The notes: generated by a model not told the origin, from the sequence alone. Positions 10,226-20,672 are shown, counted from the stretch's first letter. The stretch is 64,000 bases of DNA from Leishmania infantum JPCM5 (GCF_000002875.2 NC_009418.2:728130-792129), one strand, 5' to 3'. Numbers and translations: made by a program.

Positions 10226-10815
10226 TGACGGGGGTCGGGGGGGGAGGGCAACACCTCGCAGTGCGCGGTGGCTCAGCGTCCAGTGCACCCCGCTCCCCCT
10301 ATCCCGGCCAGATGCCAGAGCGCTTCTGTTGGTGAAAGGGTCATGCATCCACGGCGTAGGGAGAGGCCAGAGTGATGCTTACCGCTACGCACGTCGGCGA
10401 GGAGGCCCTGCGCGGCGCTGCGTCGGAGCGACCGGCGGCAGTGCCCACAGCTTGTGCCACCCCTATGGTCGGGCAGCGTGTCCGCGCGACTCGAATGTAT
10501 CCTGCCGCCGGCCTTCAGCACTGCCTCCTGGTGTGGTGGAGGGCCTGAGTGTCACGCCTACTGGACTGCACCAGAGGTGGCGACCGGCGTGATGAGGGAG
10601 CGGCTGTGAGGCGACCTGCGACGCGGCGGGTGGGTGTGGGTACAGGTTGAGGCAGGGGGCCGTGCTCTCGCATGACCGCGTCGGCGCATTGCTGCAACGC
10701 GCGCGCCTAGGCCTGCTTCGTGCCGCGCAATGGAGGCCTGCGCCAGGGCGGCGCGGAGTGGAGCTGGACTTCGTGTTCTCCTCCACGACGAACACCTTTC
10801 AGAAAGAGAGAGAGA
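10226..10815 (+). mobile_element. SIDER2-like short retroposon, antisense to the transcription unit
   Basis: About 590 bases. It begins near a GACGGGGGT motif followed by AGGGCAACACCTCGCA, then a core at 10300-10420 containing CCCTATCCCGGCCAGATGCC, GGGTCATGCATCCACGGCGT and CGCTACGCACGTCGGCGAGG. The same order occurs on the other strand at 47405-47648. The distal part ends near CACCTTTCAGAAAGAGAGAG. I recognise the core as the Leishmania SIDER2 signature, descended from ingi/L1Tc-type retroposons; these elements are non-coding. When in sense orientation in 3' UTRs they are known to destabilise mRNA, but here the element reads opposite to the neighbouring genes. Boundaries are approximate. Confidence 0.8.
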
Positions 10816-10969
10816 AAATGTCTGCTGCTTTTGTAGCGATATGAGAGGGTCGCCATACCAGGGAACACACAGACAGGCAAGTAGTCAAGCAGCCGTTTGG
10901 CAAACATGCCCCACACAACATGCACGCTACACGAAACACGCCCACACGTTGAAGCTCCAACGCACCGTA

Positions 10970-11449
10970 TCAGTGCCGGAAGGGCGACCACGGCTCATCC
11001 TTGAAGTACTTCATATGCTCGGCGAAGCAGTAGCTGTACAACGTTGTCCCGAACGTGGACGAGACACACAGAAAGCAGAGCAGCTTCAGCCACATCCACT
11101 CCGGATCTGCGCGGCCGGCACCGAGCAGTTCTGCGACCGTGTCCGGATGCCCTGGGTTGCTCCGACTCACGTAGTACTCCGAAGAGCTACTACCACGGCG
11201 ACCCTGAAACAGAAACTTCGGCAGGTGATGCTGTGTCGCCGGTGCCTTCTCCACACGCACAAAAGTAGCGTGGATTTCTTCTTGGGCGTGCTGAAGAGAT
11301 GTATCAACGTGAGTGTTTGGAGCGCTGCAGCCCGCCACTGCGTCGCTGGTGGCATCCTTAAGCGCTGCCGCGCGCGTGGGAGGATTCCGCGCTGCTGCTG
11401 CCCCCGAGCGGCGTACCATCGTTGCACCAAAGACAGCACAGCGGAACAT
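10970..11449 (-). CDS. Small predicted mitochondrial single-pass membrane protein
   Basis: 159 residues from the first ATG (11449). The open frame extends five codons further only by a GTG; a second ATG lies 10 codons inside. The N-terminus is Arg/Ala/Ser-rich and lacks acidic residues for about 30 positions, like a mitochondrial presequence. A single hydrophobic segment lies near residues 118-137 (WLKLLCFLCVSSTFGTTLYS), followed by a short aromatic/charged tail ending in PWSPFRH. The shape (cleavable presequence, one membrane helix near the C-terminus, short tail) is common among small accessory subunits of respiratory complexes, but I cannot name the subunit. The codon pattern is coding-like. 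It lies just right of the antisense SIDER2. Confidence 0.72.
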   Translation of the reverse strand: MFRCAVFGATMVRRSGAAAARNPPTRAAALKDATSDAVAGCSAPNTHVDTSLQHAQEEIHATFVRVEKAPATQHHLPKFLFQGRRGSSSSEYYVSRSNPGHPDTVAELLGAGRADPEWMWLKLLCFLCVSSTFGTTLYSYCFAEHMKYFKDEPWSPFRH

Positions 11450-12288
11450 GGTGATGCAAGGCACGCAAAGAAAAGCAGCGAGGGGCTCCCGTCAATGGTG
11501 TAAAGATATTAAGGGTGGAGGGGGGGGTGACGAACGTGGAGTACCACCGGCAAGACCGGCCGGTTGCTTTTCTTTGATGGGAGCCGCAGCTCGACAGACT
11601 GCAGGAAGAGGTGCAGTAGGGAGGGGGGAACAATAGGAAAAAAGAGCCGAGAGACGTATTTGGGCGGCGCGATAGCGGACGGAGTGCTTTTCTGCCTGCA
11701 CGCACTGGAGAAGTGTATATGCGTGCCGGTTTTCTTCTGCTTCCGTACACGTACCTAAAACCAGCAAACACAAAAACGCGAGACGCGAGTGCGTGAGCTC
11801 ATGCACACGCTTTTCTCCTCCCGCAGTATGTGTACAGTGAGAGCAGAGTGGGGGGGGGGAGGGATCATGGAGAGATGAGCTGCGAGATGTGGTTCAGAAC
11901 AAAATCGATTCCTTGCTTTGAGGGGTCTCGTTAGGCAGCGCCTGCGCGGTAAAAGCAGACACTGCGTCAGCCATCGTGCACGTATCCAATGGAACCACAG
12001 AATACGCCGAGAGGTCGGTGAGAGGACTGGTGGGGTGGGATAGAGAGCGGGACGTGTAAGGACCCAGAGAGACGTGCGATTCCGCATTCTCTTGACAGCG
12101 TGTTCCTTGCACGCCTTTGCGCTTCTTTGCTCGCTCGCCATGAAGTTGCGTCTTTGAATGTCGCACAAGAACAAAAGAGAAAGGAAAAAAAAAGAACAGG
12201 GGCACAAGTGATCAACGCGAAAAGGGAGAGGGGAAAGAGAGAAACGTCACAGAGTCACATGCGCACGAGCGTCCACGCACTCCGAGAG

Positions 12289-12320
<32 letters not shown>

Positions 12321-13255
12321 GAGATACACACACAGCGCGTATCTTACGTGTGAGAGATGCGAGGGGTAAGTGGCCAACAAACAAACACCTAACACAGCAT
12401 ACGAACCCAGATAAGGGAATTCAGCATCAAAAAAGGAGTGCAACGAAAGGCGCACATACCGGCACACAGACGGGAGGTGCGCACCCACCTGCCAAGCACG
12501 CCACAATGGCTCGTGCACAGGCCAACTCACGCACCAGACACAACGAGCGGAATGCAAGTAAGTTGTGGCTCCGAGATAACCGCCACCACCCATCCAAACA
12601 AGCATCCTACACCGCTGAGTAGCGACCACCATCTCCACACACAAGGGAGCGCAGGCGTGCGCGCGATAGGCGAGCGAGATGCCATTCGACAAGCGCTTGC
12701 ACTTTTTGATGACATCGCCACGGAGGAAATGCTGTAACAGTGAGATATACCGTGCTGGAACAAAAAAAATGGTCGAGCTCGTTGGGGAGGCAGAAGGGAG
12801 GGCAGGGCAAGGCGTAGAAAGCGGTCACTTCTCCGCCTCTTACCGCCATCTTGTGTGTGAGTGTGTGCGCGCGCTGCACACGGACAAAGAACGGAGGCGA
12901 CAGAAAAAACCTCCATTAGGCTCACAAACGCCGACGACGACTGAATCCAGAAGCGCCACAGACAATGAGGGCACGCGCCAGCTTTGATGATCGAAAATCA
13001 TGAAATTTCGAAACCTAAGAAAAAGGAGATACGCCTTCCGCTTCGAGAGGCGGTTTCTCTCGCACCGTGTAAGGCTCGCACCTAAAGGTCCTCTAAAGCA
13101 GCCCGGGGTTGCTCATTTTTTTTTCTTCCTTTCTTTTGCGCCAGCCACCTTCTCGCGTCGCTGCACGCATACCTTTAGACATACGCGTGCAAACTTAGGT
13201 AGAGCCCCACAGACGAAGCAGAGCGGAGCATCCTACGTCGACATCTCCCTACCTG
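11450..13255. other. Intergenic region with a GT microsatellite
   Basis: 1.8 kb separating the RCC1-like gene from the small mitochondrial protein. Mostly A/G-rich on + (pyrimidine-rich in RNA sense), with a (GT)14 tract at 12288-12315. From about 13085 to 13150 the + strand is T/C-rich, in the 3' flank of the RCC1-like gene. No gene recognised. Confidence 0.5.
12288..12315. repeat. (GT)14 microsatellite
   Basis: Pure GT dinucleotide run; (AC)n in RNA sense. Confidence 0.9.
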
Positions 13256-15145
13256 CTACACGACAGTGCAGCAGCCACACTTGGGCTTCTCTTTTTGCGT
13301 CTTGTCTTTTCTTCGCCCCTTGACTGCGTCACCGTTTCCGCCATTGTGGGCGTTCCCGTCGTGTCGCGTCTTCGGCTTGCCTTTTTCCTTCTGCCTCTCC
13401 ACCGTGGAATTATTCGCGGAGATGTTGTCTTCCACCGGCTGGTGGTCCTCGTGTTTGCCGCTGTTCTCGCCACGCTGCTCCGTCTCCGTTGGCGCGGCAT
13501 TGGCATTCTGCTCACTCGTGTTGTTGGCATTCGTCGTGTTGTTACCTGGTGTCTCGGAGAAATTGATGACCGTCATCTCTTGGCTGGCGCGGTTCGAGGA
13601 GGTTTTGCTCCGATACAGGGCGCCGACCATGGCAGGCGAGCTAGAGGAGATGCCGCCCTCCTCGCCAACCGCGCCAGGCATATCCGCTGGCGGTGCTCGG
13701 CCGTCTCCTTCCGGTCGGCAAAAGCCTCCAAAGTCCAGCGTGTAGGACTCGACGCCATTGAAGATTACCGCGATTGGCGTCGGCTCAAAGACGATCTTTT
13801 CCGACGTCTCCAGCCCGAGCTGCATGCTGTCATTAAGGCCGCAGGTGAGTACGCGGCCATTATCGCAGTAGAACATGCTCCCCGCCGGCCCGGCGGCGAT
13901 GCCGATGCACCGCACATCGTTGCCGAGCGGGATTGGGGTGAACTTGCACACCTGCTTCAGACCCCTCCCGAGGCCCAGCTGGCCGCTCTCGTTGCTTCCC
14001 GCGCCGTACACAATGCCGTTGCTCGTCAACGCCAAGGAGTGGCAGTCACCGGCAGAGACCTGAACAAAGTAGTGGTGAGTGAGCTTCTTCTGAAAGTATG
14101 GCTTGCGACGTGCGTCCTGCACCTCGCCGTTGCCGAGCTGCCCCTTCTTGTTGCGGCCAAAGGATAGGAGATGACCGTTCTGGTCAATGATGAGCAGAAA
14201 TCCCATACCGCTGGCAATGCGGGAGACGGGCGTCCGGCACAGCGTCATCACCCGCCGAGGCGTGCTCACGGCACGCTTCGACGCCGTCGTCTTGTAAACG
14301 ATGGAGTCGGTGCCAACCATGTAGTAATCCTCGCCGTAGCCTACGTCCAAGAAGCGAACGTGCCGGTGCGGCATAATTGAACGGATCGGGTTCGACAACG
14401 CGGATAGCGAGCGCACCGTGAAGGCGCGCGTCACAATGGCGAGCCGCTGCCCGTGCCCCACCAGCATCAGGGTCTTGCCGGCAATGCCCGTCATTGCATC
14501 CTCGCGGCCGAGCGCCGTCGGTCCATCAATGGATGAGCTCGACACCTTCAGCCCGCCGGATGACCAGACTTCGTCCTGATTTGTGAGGATGGCAAAAAAA
14601 CCGTCGCCAGCGACGCAGCCGCGACCGCGCAGGTGCTGCGGCACCTTCACACCGTGCCCCGAGCCGAATGTAATGAGCTGCTTCGACTGGCGGTCAATGA
14701 AGCAGCTCGTATTCCAGCTCATAGACATGGCTGGCACATTGTAGCGCAACACATAAATGGGAACAGCGAACATCATCACCTGCTGAAGCACGCACATGGT
14801 GCTCGACGAAACGCCGTACACCGGGGTGTCCTCTGCCACTCTCCCGGCCCTAAAGGCTTTGTTCAATTCCAGCGGCTTCTCGATCTCCTTCAACCTTGCT
14901 TCCTTCTCCCTCGCCTCCATCTCCATCTCGCGCTTCTGCTCACTTGTGAAGACACGACCTGTCACCTCGTCGTGGTGCTTCTGGCCCCACGTGGTGAGTT
15001 TGTGAACCTCACGCTCGGGCGTCGTCACATGCGCGTCAATGGCGGACTGTCGTGCGTGAATAAGAGCTAGCATGCTCGAGAAGATGCATTCGCCGCCGCT
15101 CATGCTGCGGCGAATCTCTTGCCAAAACTCGGCATCCGTGATCAT
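13256..15145 (-). CDS. RCC1-repeat (beta-propeller) protein with CaaX-like C-terminus
   Basis: 629 residues from the first ATG (15145); the longer frame to 15448 begins with TTG. A charged coiled segment (EQKREMEMEAREKEARLKEI) lies near residues 65-95. RCC1-type blades are clear at about residues 325-345 (SFGRNKKGQLGNGE), 375-390 (GAGSNESGQLGLGRG) and 430-445 (CGLNDSMQLGLE), with weaker blades before them from about residue 150. Residues about 490-629 are an Asn/Thr/Ser/Glu-rich tail turning strongly basic and ending KPKCGCCTVV. C-T-V-V fits a CaaX prenylation box with adjacent cysteines that could be palmitoylated. RCC1 domains serve as Ran exchange factors or protein-binding propellers. The divergent blades and membrane-anchor-like tail suggest a peripheral membrane role rather than nuclear RCC1 (inference). 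Confidence 0.85.
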   Translation of the reverse strand: MITDAEFWQEIRRSMSGGECIFSSMLALIHARQSAIDAHVTTPEREVHKLTTWGQKHHDEVTGRVFTSEQKREMEMEAREKEARLKEIEKPLELNKAFRAGRVAEDTPVYGVSSSTMCVLQQVMMFAVPIYVLRYNVPAMSMSWNTSCFIDRQSKQLITFGSGHGVKVPQHLRGRGCVAGDGFFAILTNQDEVWSSGGLKVSSSSIDGPTALGREDAMTGIAGKTLMLVGHGQRLAIVTRAFTVRSLSALSNPIRSIMPHRHVRFLDVGYGEDYYMVGTDSIVYKTTASKRAVSTPRRVMTLCRTPVSRIASGMGFLLIIDQNGHLLSFGRNKKGQLGNGEVQDARRKPYFQKKLTHHYFVQVSAGDCHSLALTSNGIVYGAGSNESGQLGLGRGLKQVCKFTPIPLGNDVRCIGIAAGPAGSMFYCDNGRVLTCGLNDSMQLGLETSEKIVFEPTPIAVIFNGVESYTLDFGGFCRPEGDGRAPPADMPGAVGEEGGISSSSPAMVGALYRSKTSSNRASQEMTVINFSETPGNNTTNANNTSEQNANAAPTETEQRGENSGKHEDHQPVEDNISANNSTVERQKEKGKPKTRHDGNAHNGGNGDAVKGRRKDKTQKEKPKCGCCTVV

Positions 15146-16729
15146 TTCGACTGCGCTGCGCCGTTGCAGCCTAGCCTTATCTCTTTCAAGACGCCACAGG
15201 CACTGGCGGAGCGCTGGCCAACGAGTAGGGAAAGCTGTTGGAGGCTGCACAGCTGCGGCGCATAGAAGCGCGGGGTCAAGCTCTGGGAGAATGCCCGCAG
15301 AAGAGGGAGGGAAATGCGTGCGGATCGTCCCACCCGGAAAACGCAGGCAGAAGTTACTGCGTCGAGCGCAGCGGTAGCAAGGGGAAGGCCAAGCTGCACG
15401 ACTCAATCCCTGTGGGCGGTGCGGTCCAGAAAGAGGGAGGGCATACAATTAGGAGGCGGCAACACTCTTTCTCCCGTGCCCGCAAAAGCAACGTCTAGTT
15501 GGAGCAATTCTCTCCGTGATGTACCTGTTTCCACACATGAATGCGCACACATGCACGGATGTGGTACGAACACAGCGGCCGCGGCATCGGTTGCCGGATA
15601 GACGAAGGAGCGGGTGTGTGGATGGGGGAGTGGGGGGAGAGAGGGAGGCAGAGAGTGTACGCGGAGACAGTAGAGCATCGGCGTCCGCTGGAGTTTCTTC
15701 TATACGCATACACCGAAGTAGCCGCATAGGCATCGCCCGCGGTCGCCATCTCTATCATCCCGAAATGAAACGCGAAGCTACAGCATCACAATGGCGCGAG
15801 TGCGGCCACCGACACCCATGCTGCCAAGCACACATTGCGAAGATGCGCACGACCCCTCCGTCGGCACAGGCGGCGGCGTTGGGGAACGCAGAAAGAAAGA
15901 GGTGTGCACTCGGGTGCGCAGATGTCGCTCGTTGCTGCGTACGTTTGTCGGCTCTATTCCAGAAGTGTAGCATGACGCACCAGTAAAGCGCACACAAGCG
16001 TGCCTGCAAAGTGAGCGCAGGATCGAGGGAGCTGATGGAAACACAAAACCGTCCCTCTCCCGTTGCCCAGCAACCGAAAGAAACAGAAAAGGGTGGGTGG
16101 AGACGAGACGAAGAAAACGAGCCTGGGAAAACAAACAACAAAGGACAGTAACACAGATAAGGACTATACATGGTCTCATAGAGGAAGGTGCGCTTCAACA
16201 CGCACACACACGCATACAGCTGTGCATGCATATATATATGCTTGCCGGCACATATGTGTGTGTGTGTGTGTGTGCGTGGGCACGGCAACGAGAAATGATG
16301 GGCACACACCCAGACACACACGGATATATGTAGAAGGAAAAAAAAAGAACGAGTCTTTCTGAATCCGAACAAGAGCAAAGACAAAAACAACAAAAAAGGG
16401 ATGCGGCATGGCGGCGCGGCTTCGGGGAGGGGGAGGCGGGGGGGGGCAGCTGCACGCACGAGCCCGCGTCACGCGAAAGGTCCCCTCCACCACTACAAGA
16501 ATACCGACAAACAAAATGCAAACCCGTAGCGTTTCCGAGCGCGCACACCACCAAACGACAACGCACACACACAAAAAAGGGAGAACCAGCGAGGAGGCTT
16601 GAGCTGCACAAAAACGGTGGTTTCAGAACAGAGTGCGGGCGGAGAAAGGCACAGCTGTGGCTCATTTCATGTGAGTATTTTTTAGGGTCAAGAGAAAAAA
16701 CACCTGTGGACGCTTCATGTTTTCCTGCG
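15146..16729. other. Intergenic region with CA/TA/TG tracts
   Basis: 1.6 kb between the IQ-motif gene and the RCC1-like gene. 15146-15450 is an open but non-ATG extension of the RCC1 frame. 16050-16600 is A-rich on +. It contains the CA-TA-TG arrangement at 16199-16275 and a G-rich run at about 16428-16446. No gene recognised. Confidence 0.5.
16199..16275. repeat. CA tract, TA palindrome and TG tract capable of pairing
   Basis: A CA-rich tract (16199-16212) is followed by the palindrome GCATATATATATGC near 16228-16241 and a TG tract (16254-16275). The two outer tracts are complementary. Confidence 0.7.
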
Positions 16730-19700
16730 CTAATCAATCCCAAGAGTGCGGCAATGCTCTTCGTTCACGTAGGGGATATAGTAAGGATGCTCGTACGTGG
16801 TGCCAGTGCGTGCCGCGCACTCATCAGGTCCTTCTCGCGCGTGCGCCATGTCATGTGGATAGGTGAGGGCGACCAATACCTCGTCCCTGCGCTGCATCGC
16901 CTCTTGCTCCTGACGCTGCTGCTTCCGTGCCATACGCTCAGCGTACGACGATATTTTCATCGCCCCTTTGTGCGGTGCCGCGATGACCCCATTCGGCCCG
17001 CTGCTGCTGCTAGCAGGGCCGTTGCAGTCTGCCACCAAAGCTAATTCCTCGGCCGCCTTCACGCGTTCTGCTCGCATCGCCATGGCCGAATCACCGTAAA
17101 GTGCAATCGCCCGCGCGGTGTCCCGCTGCCGCTGCTTCCGCGCCGCCAGGGAACCAAGCTCGTGCTGTTGGTAGAGAGCACGTGAGTAATAGAGGAAATC
17201 GGTGTTCCTACCCTTGTCCTCCTGCATCCTTCGCCAGGCCCTATAGGCGCGCTGAATGGCGAGTGCGGCACGGTGCTCCGTGAAGGCGCGCTGCTCTTCG
17301 TGAATCCGAGTGTCCATCGCGGCACGTCGGCGCAGCACTTCGGTAGACCGTAATCGCAACGACTCCTGCCACGCCTGCCGCTCCCTGGTGGCTCTTACGT
17401 CCACGTAAAGGCCAATGTGGTATCGGTCTCGCTCCGCGTCACGCAGCCGATACACCTCGCCGCTTCGCTGCAAGCAGTCAGCTGCATACGCGTCGACGAG
17501 TGCCGCAGTGCAGTTTAAGTCGAGCGCCGCCTTGCCGGCAGCAAAGGAATCCGGTTTACCCGAACAAGGACGCGCACCTGCTCTCTTCACTGCGGCGGGT
17601 GATGGGGGCGTGGAGGTCTTTGCCGAGATGTGCTTTGCCGCCCTGCCCTCGCGGTCGTCGATCGCGGCAAGGCGCCGTGCAGTACCAATACCAGCTTCAA
17701 GGGCAAACGGGTAGACGCCGGCATGGCCCATTCGAAGTCGCAGCTCGCGCATACGGAACGCGACGCGACCAACGTAACCGCGCCACACCCGCTGTATCGT
17801 CCTCGCCGCCGCGTCGCGCACGCGTATGGTGCGCGAGTCAACGCCGCGGTTGCGCTGATCAGCCAATGTGCATCGCAGCCAGCGCTGGATCACCGCTGCC
17901 GGTCCGTTGTGCTTTGCAGCGTAGAGCCGACGCCGCAGCTGGCGCGCACGGTAGCTCCTGTACGCCTGTTGCAGAACCAGCGCGGAGTACTCGAGGAGCT
18001 CGGCTTCCGCGCGCCGCCGATACGCGGCAGATACGGCAATCACGCAGGCATTCTCACCGTCCAACTGAGGTTGCTGCTGGTGTTCAGCGCGCCGGTGGCG
18101 AACAATGGAACCACGCCACAACGCTTGAATTCGGCAGACGCCGCGACGCACATCTGCCTCATGCAGGCGACCGTCCACTAGGCTGCGGTGGCTCTTGGCC
18201 ACATGTCGGACGCAAACGGTGTTGGCCAGCCACTTTCTGCAGCACCGCAGTACTATGGCAGGTACGACGTAGCCACCGACGTGACCGTGTTGCTGGGACG
18301 GTGGCGGCGGGATGGTGACTTTCCCAGACCTGCCCGGCATCTTCCCAGCCACGAAGCCCAATGCCAGCCGCTCACGGCGACGGCGTTGGAGTTCCTCGAG
18401 TCTCTGCAGCTGCACATCTCGGCGTGTTCGACCTACGGCGCTCCACCACTGCCTCCACGCATGCTGTATGGTGACGGCTGCGGTGTTCTGAGTACGACAC
18501 TGAATCTTCTGGAGGGCCAGCTGAAAGGCGGTTTCGGCCTCCGCGGCCTTCTTCTCAGCCTCCCTCTGCACGCGGTAGGCCCTTTCCTCTTGCTTCTCAA
18601 CCTCGCGGCGCACAGTCCGTCTCGCGTACAAGGAACCACTGCACCCGAAAAGGCTTCGCTGTGGCGCAGATGGTAGTGTTGCGCGGCCGCCAGTCTTGGA
18701 GAATGGTCTCTCGTCTTTATCGACCGTCTTTACGTCCCCAGCTGTGGGCATTTCGGTGATAAGCGTGGCCGCCGTACTGCTCTCTAGGTTGCTGTCACCG
18801 CTCCATTTACTGACGCTCGGCGGCATCGTCGCGGGCGACGGCTTCCTGCGGCGGCCCTCCGCGGACGCGCCCGATGGGCCTGCCGCAGCTCCTTGAGGAG
18901 CGACTTTGCGCAGCGGCAGAGACACCGTGCTTGCGGCTGGCAGGCGCGGCGGCAAACTGAAGCGCAAAAAGACGGGGCCCCTTTTGCCGTCCGCGCTGTC
19001 CATCTTGTACAAGTCTCGTATAGGCCCAGCAGGTCCCACAAGATTGGGGACGCTGCGGCTCATCACCAGCGACGCAGTCTGGAAAGGCTCCTGCAGCACC
19101 GTCTCTAGGGGCGCAATAGCGACGCTACGCTGCATGCCGGAGAGATTGACGGAGTTGAGGCACTGCTGATCGACCGAGGCCGCGGCGCTGCTCTGCCGAC
19201 TAGAAACTTGTAGCGGTTTAGGCAAGGCACTCTCTACCAGCGGCATCCTTAGATGCGTGGCGCGAACAGCATCCACGTCCGTCACAGAGTCCAAGTGCGT
19301 TGATTGTCGCGGTGGTGAGAGGAGCGAGTCCTGATTATCTTCCGTCGCTCTCCCCGCATAGCTCTGGCTGCGCGCGTCTGCGTTCGGCGAGGGCCGCAAC
19401 GAGGAAGCAGGGTACGCATCTTGTACCCACCCATTCGAATCACCGTTCGCCGGTTCCGCCGCGTCGAGAGCTGCGACGGCGTGTGCAGCCGGATGGGCAT
19501 GAACGGGCTCTCCAAAGTCCAGGGTGTGCAGAGCAGCTCTAGCAATCTCTTGCGCCGTCAGTGGCGCCGGGGAGGGCGACTGCGCTGCAGAGTTCCCATG
19601 CAACGTGCCGTGCACCGAAGGCGATTCAACAGCAGGCACGGGAGCGGCGACTTCAGGGCCGGCCTCCGGCCCGCGGTCTTGCGAGAACCAGCCCGACGTC

Positions 19701-20464
19701 AGGCCGCACTTTTCCTTGAGCATGAGTGTGGTTGCGTGTTGCTCGCCGAGTGCGCTTTGCGCCTCACGCAGCGCCTGCAGCATCGTTGGCAGCGCTGCTT
19801 TGCGCTCGCGCTCGCTTGTCTGCTGCCCCAGCGCGACAGCAAGGTTATGCAGGGCGGTGATGAAAAGAATCGGCTCCCCGTCTTGCGCCGCCATCACACA
19901 CTCCTTTGAAATGGCCAGCGCCTCCTCCGCCGCTCCGCTGCTCAGGAGAACGGCGGAGAGGTTCAGCATCGTGGAGCAGGATGGCTTTCCGAACACAAGC
20001 GTCTCGACCTGCTTTGCGCGCAGAAACTGCCGAAGTGCCTCGCCCGTGAGCCCGTCGCGGCGTAATTGACATCCGTAATTGTTGAGCGTCAGCGCGTGAG
20101 CGAGACGCCACGACTCGATGGCGGTGGAAGAAGTGTGAGCGGATGGCTTGCACTGCATGGCGTGCAGGCGTGCTTCCAGAACCGGTAGCAGGGCCGAGAG
20201 AATGCGCCGACTGGAGTCACCCTCGCCGTTACGCAGCGCCTCCATGGCCGCCTCATTCCACTGTGTAAACGCAACAAGCGGTGCGTGCTGCAGCTGCTGC
20301 GTCGTGGGAGGGACGAGAGCCGCCGCCGTCCGTGGAGATGGCGACGTGGCGGCACACCTTGGGACGCTGTTTTGTCCACGGCCACGCTGCTCCTTGGAGG
20401 TACGGTTCGATCGCGACAGGGCGAGACTGCTGCCGCGCAGCCCACGTTGGCTGACTCCCTTCAT
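16730..20464 (-). CDS. TPR-like and multi-IQ motif protein
   Basis: 1244 residues from an ATG. Residues about 70-260 form repeated helical pairs of TPR type (for example ALTLNNYGCQLRRDGLTGEA, then MLNLSAVLLSSGAAEEALAI and ALHNLAVALGQQ). Residues 260-640 are low-complexity. Six IQ-type motifs follow at about 668 (VTIQHAWRQWW), 773 (CRIQALWRGSIVRHRR), 825 (LVLQQAYRSYRARQLRRR), 853 (AVIQRWLRC), 883 (RTIQRVWRGYVGRVAFR) and 1065 (LAIQRAYRAWRRMQ). IQ motifs bind calmodulin or calmodulin-like proteins, which in trypanosomatids are abundant in the flagellum. The C-terminus is aromatic (EHPYYIPYVNEEHC). A cytoskeletal or flagellar scaffold is likely; this is inference, and I recognise no named orthologue. 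Confidence 0.87.
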   Translation of the reverse strand: MKGVSQRGLRGSSLALSRSNRTSKEQRGRGQNSVPRCAATSPSPRTAAALVPPTTQQLQHAPLVAFTQWNEAAMEALRNGEGDSSRRILSALLPVLEARLHAMQCKPSAHTSSTAIESWRLAHALTLNNYGCQLRRDGLTGEALRQFLRAKQVETLVFGKPSCSTMLNLSAVLLSSGAAEEALAISKECVMAAQDGEPILFITALHNLAVALGQQTSERERKAALPTMLQALREAQSALGEQHATTLMLKEKCGLTSGWFSQDRGPEAGPEVAAPVPAVESPSVHGTLHGNSAAQSPSPAPLTAQEIARAALHTLDFGEPVHAHPAAHAVAALDAAEPANGDSNGWVQDAYPASSLRPSPNADARSQSYAGRATEDNQDSLLSPPRQSTHLDSVTDVDAVRATHLRMPLVESALPKPLQVSSRQSSAAASVDQQCLNSVNLSGMQRSVAIAPLETVLQEPFQTASLVMSRSVPNLVGPAGPIRDLYKMDSADGKRGPVFLRFSLPPRLPAASTVSLPLRKVAPQGAAAGPSGASAEGRRRKPSPATMPPSVSKWSGDSNLESSTAATLITEMPTAGDVKTVDKDERPFSKTGGRATLPSAPQRSLFGCSGSLYARRTVRREVEKQEERAYRVQREAEKKAAEAETAFQLALQKIQCRTQNTAAVTIQHAWRQWWSAVGRTRRDVQLQRLEELQRRRRERLALGFVAGKMPGRSGKVTIPPPPSQQHGHVGGYVVPAIVLRCCRKWLANTVCVRHVAKSHRSLVDGRLHEADVRRGVCRIQALWRGSIVRHRRAEHQQQPQLDGENACVIAVSAAYRRRAEAELLEYSALVLQQAYRSYRARQLRRRLYAAKHNGPAAVIQRWLRCTLADQRNRGVDSRTIRVRDAAARTIQRVWRGYVGRVAFRMRELRLRMGHAGVYPFALEAGIGTARRLAAIDDREGRAAKHISAKTSTPPSPAAVKRAGARPCSGKPDSFAAGKAALDLNCTAALVDAYAADCLQRSGEVYRLRDAERDRYHIGLYVDVRATRERQAWQESLRLRSTEVLRRRAAMDTRIHEEQRAFTEHRAALAIQRAYRAWRRMQEDKGRNTDFLYYSRALYQQHELGSLAARKQRQRDTARAIALYGDSAMAMRAERVKAAEELALVADCNGPASSSSGPNGVIAAPHKGAMKISSYAERMARKQQRQEQEAMQRRDEVLVALTYPHDMAHAREGPDECAARTGTTYEHPYYIPYVNEEHCRTLGID

Positions 20465-20594
20465 GGCGATCTACAGCCCGAATTGTCCCGAATCACTGCC
20501 CCTGAAGCGATGGTTTTGGCGTTGTGCACCTCAATAAGGACACGTTCCAGCTCAGAAGGGTATGCTTCCTCGATGTTTCCGTGAGCTCGAAGGG

Positions 20595-20596
20595 CT
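20595..20596 (-). promoter_or_regulatory. Candidate trans-splice acceptor for the IQ/TPR gene
   Basis: An AG (CT on +) follows a long pyrimidine tract in RNA sense (purines at 20597-20650 on +), giving a 5' UTR of about 130 bases. It is the clearest acceptor in the window. Confidence 0.5.
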
Positions 20597-20672
20597 GGTG
20601 GAAGGAAGGAATGCATGGGGAGGGAAGTAGAAGAAGCGGGGCAGGAGAGCATTAAAGAAGAGCATATAATAT

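Noticed and set aside
15146..15448. 101-residue N-terminal extension of the RCC1-like protein
   Set aside because: Only a TTG start; sequence is of UTR character and the first ATG gives a sensible start.
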